A DNA stretch of 64,000 bases, taken from NCBI GenBank assembly GCA_019454185.1, contig CP075368.1, forward strand, positions 434,001-498,000. The letters are read 5' to 3'. The notes under the pieces are model-generated. The model saw only the letters and a program-made list of their open reading frames with translations. It searched no databases and had not been told where the DNA came from. Each line of letters begins with the position of its first letter. Position 1 is the first letter of the stretch. Shown here piece after piece: positions 58,562 through 64,000 of the stretch. The position numbers were made by a program, and so were the translations under genes. This DNA is from Phycisphaeraceae bacterium. Lineage in GTDB: Bacteria; Planctomycetota; Phycisphaerae; Phycisphaerales; UBA1924.

Positions 58562-59713
58562 TCACGCGATGGACTTTTTGAGGAGTTCGGCCTTGTCAGT
58601 GCGTTCCCAGGCAAAGAGGGCACCCTGGGGCTGGCGACCAAAGTGGCCGTGACGGGCAGTGGATCGGTAGATCGGTGCGCGAAGGCCGAGGGTGTCGATG
58701 ATGCCGCGGGGCGTCAGCGGGAAGACCTCACGAACGGCTCTTGCGATCTTGTCCTCGTCGGCTTTCGCGGTCCCCTGGCAGTCGATGAACACGCTCGTTG
58801 GTTCGGCGACCCCGATCGCGTATGAGACCTGAACCTCGCATACGTCGGCCAGACCCGCCGCGACGACGTTCTTTGCGATGTAGCGGCACATGTACGCCGC
58901 GGAGCGATCCACCTTGGTCGGGTCTTTGCCGCTGAAGGCGCCGCCGCCGTGCCGTCCTCGACCGCCGTATGTATCGACGATGATTTTGCGCCCCGTGAGC
59001 CCGCAGTCTCCGTGCGGTCCGCCGATCTCGAAGCGGCCGGTAGGGTTCACGTGGCACGTGACGCCGGGATTCCACCATTCGCCGAGCACGGGTTTGAAGA
59101 CATGCTCGATGATCTGCTTCTTGAGATCTGCCTGACGGTCATTCCAAGTTTTATCGTGTTGGGTGGAAAGAACAAGCGTATCGACACGCACGGGGCGTTG
59201 CCCGTTGTACTCGATAGTGACCTGGCTCTTCGCGTCGGGCCGCAGGCCGGGGATGAGGCGTTCGCGGCGGACATGGGCCTGCTGCTCGACCAGCCGGTGG
59301 GCGAGCTGGATCGGAAGCGGCATGAGTTCCGGCGTCTCGCGGCAGGCAAATCCGAACATCATTCCCTGGTCACCCGCGCCGTCTCTATCTACGCCCATGG
59401 CGATGTCGGGCGACTGCCTCTTGATGGATGAGAGCACTGCGCACGATTCGTAGTCGAATGCCATGTCACCAGAGGTGTACCCGATCTCGCGGATCGTCTC
59501 ACGGACGACATCGGGTATCTCGACGTATGCCCGCGTGGTCACTTCACCTGCGACGACCACCATTCCTGTTGAGACCATCGTCTCGCACGCGACTCGGGAG
59601 TACGGATCCTCGCCGAGCATGGCGTCGAGAATCGCGTCGGAGATCTGGTCGGCGACCTTGTCGGGGTGGCCCATTGAGACGGACTCTGAGGTGAAGAGGT
59701 GGGACCTGCCCAT
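58562..59713 (-). CDS. metK: S-adenosylmethionine synthetase
   Basis: A 383-residue enzyme making SAM from methionine and ATP. ATG 59711-59713 with AAGGAG upstream; the frame to 59800 is not conserved. Motifs: [33 protein letters not shown], and [18 protein letters not shown]...[20 protein letters not shown]. Length and motifs are standard. It supplies the methyl donor for the many methyltransferases in the window. No SAM riboswitch could be recognised in the 105-base leader region. Confidence 0.97.
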   Translation of the reverse strand: MGRSHLFTSESVSMGHPDKVADQISDAILDAMLGEDPYSRVACETMVSTGMVVVAGEVTTRAYVEIPDVVRETIREIGYTSGDMAFDYESCAVLSSIKRQSPDIAMGVDRDGAGDQGMMFGFACRETPELMPLPIQLAHRLVEQQAHVRRERLIPGLRPDAKSQVTIEYNGQRPVRVDTLVLSTQHDKTWNDRQADLKKQIIEHVFKPVLGEWWNPGVTCHVNPTGRFEIGGPHGDCGLTGRKIIVDTYGGRGRHGGGAFSGKDPTKVDRSAAYMCRYIAKNVVAAGLADVCEVQVSYAIGVAEPTSVFIDCQGTAKADEDKIARAVREVFPLTPRGIIDTLGLRAPIYRSTARHGHFGRQPQGALFAWERTDKAELLKKSIA

Positions 59714-59818
59714 GGGTGCTCCTTGAGGGGTCGAGTCGTGAGTGCCGGGGTTTGGTATCGTCCGACTTCCGATCCTAGAGAGGCGAGCGAAACCGGGCAA
59801 ACGGGACGGTCTCTCAGG

Positions 59819-60577
59819 TCAGATTCCCTGGCGACACTCGGCAAGATCATGGTCAAGGATGACTGCCGCCTGTTCCCAGAGGGCGTGGTCAAACCGATTG
59901 ACCTCACGGATCATCTGTGCAGCGTCTGAGCCCTCGGCGTCGTCGGAAGGGCTCGCTCGGATATCCGCAGCAACCCCTGTGATCTCGGTCGTGGTCCTAT
60001 TGAGGTGCTTCACTGGATGTGCCTGCCAGCCCATCCGATCGCAGAGCATCGCGTGGAACTCGCCCAGCCGCTCGGTCGTTCCAATGAATTGGATGGATGA
60101 CAGCCGCTCGCACGCCACCTCGAACATCTGTCGTGTGACAGCACCAAATGGTGTGCCCTCCCGCCCGACGGAGGCGAGCGTCCGAGTCATGTCGTTGTCG
60201 AGTTCGGGTGTCATGCGCCGGCTGACACAGTCGCCCAATGAGAGCCCGCCTTGGGCGACCACCCCGTGGAATCGGTGACGCGGGGTCTGGAGGACGTACC
60301 GGTGCCACGAACGAAGTCGTGCGACCGGCTCACGAAGCAGGGTGATGTATGAGTACGGCCCCGGGAGATGCTCGTGGACTCCGTACAGCATGTGCCCCTC
60401 GACGAGCCCGAGAGCGGCCCTTTCCTCCCGCTTCATAGCCAGCAGAGGGGTGTGGTCATGGTTCATGAGTTTGATCGAGGGGCGCGGGGATATTGAATCG
60501 ATCAGCGTGGCACGGAGACTTGTGCCTCCGGTCTTGGGGAGGTGAAGGAAAATCAGCGTTCCGTGGCCAGAGGACAT
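59819..60577 (-). CDS. sulfotransferase family protein
   Basis: About 252 residues from ATG 60577; an ATG at 60622 would add 15 residues but overlaps purM on the other strand. The 5'-PSB loop is LHLPKTGGTSLR and the 3'-phosphate site LLREPVARLRSWHRYV, as in the sulfotransferase-2 (carbohydrate sulfotransferase) group, which differs from the first sulfotransferase at 23-24 kb. No PAPS synthesis genes are visible. Divergent from purM (43 bases). Confidence 0.75.
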   Translation of the reverse strand: MSSGHGTLIFLHLPKTGGTSLRATLIDSISPRPSIKLMNHDHTPLLAMKREERAALGLVEGHMLYGVHEHLPGPYSYITLLREPVARLRSWHRYVLQTPRHRFHGVVAQGGLSLGDCVSRRMTPELDNDMTRTLASVGREGTPFGAVTRQMFEVACERLSSIQFIGTTERLGEFHAMLCDRMGWQAHPVKHLNRTTTEITGVAADIRASPSDDAEGSDAAQMIREVNRFDHALWEQAAVILDHDLAECRQGI

Positions 60578-60608
60578 CTCCGGGAGCGTAGGGTGAGGTC
60601 GGGCGTCA

Positions 60609-60620
60609 TACTCTTGGCCC
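60609..60620 (+). promoter_or_regulatory. -10-like TACTCT directly before purM
   Basis: TACTCT at 60609-60614 stands exactly 6 bases before ATG 60621; no Shine-Dalgarno is present, so purM may be translated from a leaderless message. Confidence 0.4.
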
Positions 60621-61775
60621 ATGGCCCGAAAGGCATCGACCAGACCATCCGTTCCCTCCAAGACGCGTCCGGACGTCGCTTCGGACGTTTCCCAACGATC
60701 CCTCACCTACGCGGACGCGGGGGTGGATCTCGACACATACGACCAGTTCATCGATACGGTCGATTCGGTGCTCAAGCGGACGCACGGGCCGAGGGTGATC
60801 CAGAACCCGGGGGGATTCGCCGGCCTCTTCCGGCTCGATTACAACGAGAAGCTCTTCAAGCGGAACTACAAGGATCCGGTGCTCGTCGCGTGCACTGATG
60901 GCGTTGGGACCAAGGTCTCGCTCGCTTCGAAGGCAAGGATCTTCGATGGGCTGGGGATTGATCTGGTGGCGATGAGTGTCAATGACCTCATCGTGCAGGG
61001 TGCTGAGCCCCTGATCTTTCTGGATTACATCGCGGTCGAGAAAGTGGATAAGAGGGTGCTGGGCACGCTTTTGAAGAGTGTTGCCGAGGGGTGCAGGATC
61101 GCTGGGTGCGCACTGATCGGCGGGGAGACCGCGGAGATGCCAGGCGTGTACCGCTCTGGGGAGCTCGACATGGCGGGCTTTGCCGTGGGCGTGGTGGAAT
61201 TGAGACGGGCGATGAACCCACTCCGTGTCCTGCCCGGAGATGTTGTTCTTGGGCTTGCTTCCAGCGGCGTTCACTCCAACGGATACTCGCTCGTGCGCAA
61301 GGTCGTCGAGCACGCGGGCCTCGAGCTGGACCGTGTCTATCCGGAGCTTGAAGGACCAAAGGGCGAGGACAAGGGCAAAACGCTGGCTCAGGTGCTGCTG
61401 ACGCCGACCCGGATCTACGCCGATTCAATCGTTCGGACGATGCGTCAATACAAAGTGAAACAGGTCGTCTCGGGCATGGCGCACATCACTGGAGGCGGAC
61501 TGGCCGACAATCTCGTCAGGGCGCTGAGCGACAAGGTCGATGCCAGGATCGATGCCGGCTCATGGCCGACGCTGCCGGTCTTCCGGTTCCTCCAGAAACA
61601 CGGCAATATCGCAGAAACTGAGATGCGCCGTGTCTTCAACATGGGGATCGGATACTGCGTGATCGTGAAGCCCACTTTCGCCGATGCGGTCGCTGAGCGC
61701 CTTGCGAAATGTGGCGAGAAGGTCTACCCGATTGGCAAGATCGTGAAGGGGACGGGCAAGGTTACGGGCGCGTGA
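60621..61775 (+). CDS. purM: phosphoribosylformylglycinamidine cyclo-ligase (AIR synthase)
   Basis: A 384-residue purine-biosynthesis enzyme closing the imidazole ring of AIR. A ~28-residue N-terminal extension rich in Ser/Arg/Lys precedes the conserved SLTYADAGVDLDTYDQFID. Other marks: VACTDGVGTKVSLA, AMSVNDLIVQGAEPLIFLDYIAV, GCALIGGETAEMPGVY, ASSGVHSNGYSLVRKV, MAHITGGGLADNLVRAL and FNMGIGYCVIV. The extension is longer than usual, and the real start could lie further in, but no better start with a ribosome site is seen. Confidence 0.96.
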   Translation: MARKASTRPSVPSKTRPDVASDVSQRSLTYADAGVDLDTYDQFIDTVDSVLKRTHGPRVIQNPGGFAGLFRLDYNEKLFKRNYKDPVLVACTDGVGTKVSLASKARIFDGLGIDLVAMSVNDLIVQGAEPLIFLDYIAVEKVDKRVLGTLLKSVAEGCRIAGCALIGGETAEMPGVYRSGELDMAGFAVGVVELRRAMNPLRVLPGDVVLGLASSGVHSNGYSLVRKVVEHAGLELDRVYPELEGPKGEDKGKTLAQVLLTPTRIYADSIVRTMRQYKVKQVVSGMAHITGGGLADNLVRALSDKVDARIDAGSWPTLPVFRFLQKHGNIAETEMRRVFNMGIGYCVIVKPTFADAVAERLAKCGEKVYPIGKIVKGTGKVTGA

Positions 61776-61791
61776 TCCGAGTTCGCTCGGA
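61776..61791. terminator. hairpin with TTCG loop between purM and convergent lipoprotein gene
   Basis: TCCGAG-TTCG-CTCGGA at 61776-61791: perfect 6-bp arms with a very stable UUCG-type tetraloop, extendable by GTGA/TCAC with a small bulge. It lies between the stop codons of two converging genes. No T-run follows, so it may be a bidirectional or Rho-assisted end. Confidence 0.55.
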
Positions 61792-61793
61792 AG

Positions 61794-62876
61794 TCACTCC
61801 GCGATCAGGTCGTATTTCTCCGGCAGCCGCGGGACGATCACGATCACAATCCGCTTCCCGATCTTGCCATCAGGATCGGAGAGGGCAGATGTGAGCATCG
61901 CTTCGCCGACGGACGGAATGGTGCCGGCGAAGGGTCCGACGCGTGTGGCTTCGGCGATGTTCTGTTCTCGCTCGCGAGCCGCGGCTGAACGCTCTGCACG
62001 TTCGGAGACCTTCGTCCAGTCCGTAGCAGGCGACTCGGGCACGATGAGGTAGGCGACACGGCCGTCTGCCGACCAGCCGGCGCGGAGCCGAGTGAACACG
62101 AGTCCGTCGTCTTCGATCGACCACGGACGGGACTCGAGTGCAGCGAGCTCGCGGCGCTTGGTCGCATTCGGTTCGACGTGCTGCGGCACGAGTTCGACGC
62201 GGATTGTGGGTGTCCCGTCGCCGCTCGGTGCGGTCCAGCACCTGGCGAGCAGGCGCATGCGGCCACCGTCGAGAACAAGCCGCCCGCCCTCGCCGGAATC
62301 AAGCTGAATCGCCCGGCGTCCGTTGAAGTCGGGTCCTGAGACAACCTGCGTCCAGGTCGGGAGCAATCCGAGCCACTGGGTGTGGCCGACTGTACCGGCG
62401 TCGAGTCGTGACTTGACCGCGCCAAGGTCGTCGATCGGTACACGCAGAATGCGCAACCCGTTCGCCCACCACAGCGAGCGAGTCTGCTCGCTTAGATCGA
62501 GCGGAGCGACCGGCGATGCCAAGTCGGTACCCGCAGTTGGCGTGTCCATCTGGGAGATAGCGGGTTGACCCGTTTCGACTCCCCGTCTTTCGGCATACTT
62601 TGCCAGGGCCGCACCGATGAGGGACTCTGGATCATCGACGACCCACCACTGGATCTCTATGCCGGACTGGTTACCGACAACGCCGACGGAGAGCGTTCGA
62701 TCGGGCTGGTCAGATGTGGCGCCTGAGGGCCGAGACGCGACGATCCTATCGCCCGCACTGTCGCCGGAGGTTGGAGCATGAGTGCTGCATGAGATCAGGA
62801 TCCACATCGAAAGGACAAGAAATAGTGTGGCAACATTGCGTCTGCGACCGACCGCAGATCTCTCAAGGACGTGCAC
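61794..62876 (-). CDS. putative lipoprotein, unknown
   Basis: About 360 residues. The frame extends to ATG 62939, but a GTG at 62874-62876 gives a compact signal: basic GRRRN, hydrophobic VATLFLVLSMWILIS, then Cys (lipobox L-I-S-C). The mature part has WWVVDDPESLIGAALAKYAE, WTQVVSGPDFNGRRAIQLD, GRMRLLARCWTAPSGD, RVAYLIVPESP and a C-terminal RIVIVIVPRLPEKYD. The strand-rich layout suggests a beta domain. Several planctomycete lipoproteins end similarly, but I recognise no named family. Convergent with purM. Confidence 0.6.
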   Translation of the reverse strand: MHVLERSAVGRRRNVATLFLVLSMWILISCSTHAPTSGDSAGDRIVASRPSGATSDQPDRTLSVGVVGNQSGIEIQWWVVDDPESLIGAALAKYAERRGVETGQPAISQMDTPTAGTDLASPVAPLDLSEQTRSLWWANGLRILRVPIDDLGAVKSRLDAGTVGHTQWLGLLPTWTQVVSGPDFNGRRAIQLDSGEGGRLVLDGGRMRLLARCWTAPSGDGTPTIRVELVPQHVEPNATKRRELAALESRPWSIEDDGLVFTRLRAGWSADGRVAYLIVPESPATDWTKVSERAERSAAAREREQNIAEATRVGPFAGTIPSVGEAMLTSALSDPDGKIGKRIVIVIVPRLPEKYDLIAE

Positions 62877-63005
62877 ATCAGCGCGATGCGGTGGGCATCT
62901 ATAGCGGTTGCCCGTCAGATGTCGGGGTAAAGGGTGCATGGATCCGAGATCATGGTATCCGCTTCGCGGCGCGGTTCTGCCGGCGGCTTTGTGCCTCGCC
63001 GAGTG

Positions 63006-64000
63006 TCAGTTATCGCTCTGTATGGCTTCGGCCCTGGAGAGCTCTTTGATCCTATCGCCCGCTCGCCGGATTCGATCCTGAGAGGAGTACGCGCGTTGGC
63101 GGATCCGCTGCATCTCCCGCGCCTGCTCTGATGCGGAGCCGTCGATCAACCGCTTGAGGAGGCCCCGTGCGCTCGCGAACTGTTCGAGCGACACGTCCGG
63201 GCTGGTGAGGGTGCCGCCGACTCTGACGCTGATGAGCTCGTTGCGAATCGCCTCAAAGACAGAGGACACGATCGGCAACTGGCGAGCGCCGCGCGAGACA
63301 ATCCGCAGGTCCAATTCAGTCATGGGCCACGACATCGTGCCATATCCGAACAGCTCGACCGTTGGCGAGAAAACGGACATCTCTTCAAAGGTCAGGCGTC
63401 CCTGCGATAGATGGAATGAAGAGAGCGCGAGATCGAGTCGCTCTCTCGATGGGACCTGCAGGTTTGCGACTTGCAGAATCGGAAGCAGAAGGGGATAGGA
63501 AAGCACCTCACCACCGGAGATCGCCATCTCGCCGCGGCCGGTCTGCGACTGCATCTGGCCGAGAACGCCCTCGACCGTGAGCTCTCCGTCGAGCAGGCCG
63601 CGAGAGCCATCCGGAGCAACTGGCGGAGTGCCGTTCGATCCTGAGGTGAGATCGGCGAGGACACTTGCAAAGCGTGCACCGGCGATTCGCATCGACGCGA
63701 AGTACCTTCGCTGGTCTGGATGCCGTGGGTCCGGACCTATGGTGGCGCGGCCGGAGAAACGCCCGCCGTGAGTCGTACCAGTGATCAGTGGCGCGATGAT
63801 CGTTGGGTCATCCGCATCGCTCGCGACCCTGAATCTTGCCTCGGTGACAAGGAGATTCGCCACACGCAGACGGCTGGCGATCATCCCCACGTCGAAACTC
63901 GCCGAATCCGGCTCGGATCGAGCGGTGAACTCGATGATGCCAGACAGGTCTGTGATCGGCGGCCCGACAAGCATCGATGCACGGTCGACTACGACCGTGC
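63006..64000 (-). CDS. AsmA-like envelope protein, C-terminal part (5' end beyond window)
   Basis: At least 331 residues; the frame stays open through 64000, so the N-terminus is outside. Visible are VRVGGTLTSPDVSLEQFA and FGYGTMSWPMTELDLRI, the G-x-G-T-h-x-x-P-x-h-x-L/V pattern of AsmA C-terminal domains, plus a helical tail (REMQRIRQRAYSSQDRIRRAGDRIKEL). AsmA-like proteins are long beta-groove bridges moving lipid between membranes or regulating assembly. The position fits a long envelope protein with an N-terminal membrane anchor not seen here. Confidence 0.7.
   Translation of the reverse strand, partial: TVVVDRASMLVGPPITDLSGIIEFTARSEPDSASFDVGMIASRLRVANLLVTEARFRVASDADDPTIIAPLITGTTHGGRFSGRATIGPDPRHPDQRRYFASMRIAGARFASVLADLTSGSNGTPPVAPDGSRGLLDGELTVEGVLGQMQSQTGRGEMAISGGEVLSYPLLLPILQVANLQVPSRERLDLALSSFHLSQGRLTFEEMSVFSPTVELFGYGTMSWPMTELDLRIVSRGARQLPIVSSVFEAIRNELISVRVGGTLTSPDVSLEQFASARGLLKRLIDGSASEQAREMQRIRQRAYSSQDRIRRAGDRIKELSRAEAIQSDN

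Noticed and set aside
59714..59818. Possible SAM riboswitch before metK
   Set aside because: No recognisable SAM-I, SAM-II or SAM-IV core could be folded by eye in this short leader.

Overview
This 64 kb window is high-GC chromosomal DNA from a planctomycete, most likely class Phycisphaerae. The markers are a planctomycete cytochrome c protein with DUF1549/DUF1553 regions (PSD1 type), a DUF1501 partner, a DUF2231/cytochrome c protein, two secreted proteins with paired calcium-loop dockerin-like repeats rich in DFLDF, and a prepilin-like protein. There are no transposases, integrases, prophage genes, CRISPR arrays or rRNA genes. Two tRNAs are present: initiator tRNA-Met and tRNA-Leu(CAA).

Layout. 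0-2.3 kb: end of a sugar dehydrogenase, a small exported protein, a DUF6786-like lipoprotein and a DUF3303 protein. 2.4-9.6 kb: a mostly leftward lipid-modification island (acyl desaturase, FAD oxidoreductase, DUF1365 protein, cyclopropane-fatty-acid synthase, DUF1295 membrane protein, coclaurine-N-methyltransferase-like enzyme). 9.9-11.7 kb: a hypothetical protein, an exported acetolactate-decarboxylase-like protein, and initiator tRNA-Met with a duplicated 3' end. 11.8-18.9 kb: DUF1501 and PSD1 proteins, a beta-propeller protein, and a four-part fusion (DUF2231, cytochrome c, LRR, histidine phosphatase). 18.9-30.0 kb: a glycan cluster of glycosyltransferases, methyltransferases and a sulfotransferase, in which four proteins share a small Rossmann-like module with a GAGRHT-type motif. 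30.0-33.5 kb: tRNA-Leu, a secreted nuclease-like dockerin protein and trigger factor. 33.5-34.7 kb: two zinc-ribbon membrane proteins. 34.8-39.9 kb: a tight GT4-GT2-GT4 operon. 39.9-44.3 kb: a second dockerin protein, a prepilin-like protein, tyrS and a membrane protein. 44.5-53.5 kb: folE2, then the wall-elongation pair mrdA-rodA, rsmG, a DinG-like helicase and a phosphohexomutase. 53.6-64 kb: a KAP-like membrane ATPase, an ECF sigma factor with a putative membrane anti-sigma, a methylisocitrate-lyase-like enzyme, an M28 peptidase, metK, a second sulfotransferase, purM, a lipoprotein and an AsmA-like protein cut by the window edge.

How it fits together. The desaturase can supply the cis double bond that the CFA-type methyltransferase modifies, so the left island looks like a membrane-lipid tailoring pathway. 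The two glycosyltransferase regions, with methyl- and sulfo-transferases and a distant phosphohexomutase, suggest synthesis of a decorated surface polysaccharide or glycan. Several genes that lack a Shine-Dalgarno sequence have a TANNNT hexamer about 6-7 bases before the ATG, a layout typical of leaderless transcripts. All functional calls come from reading motifs and recalled family features. No database search was run.
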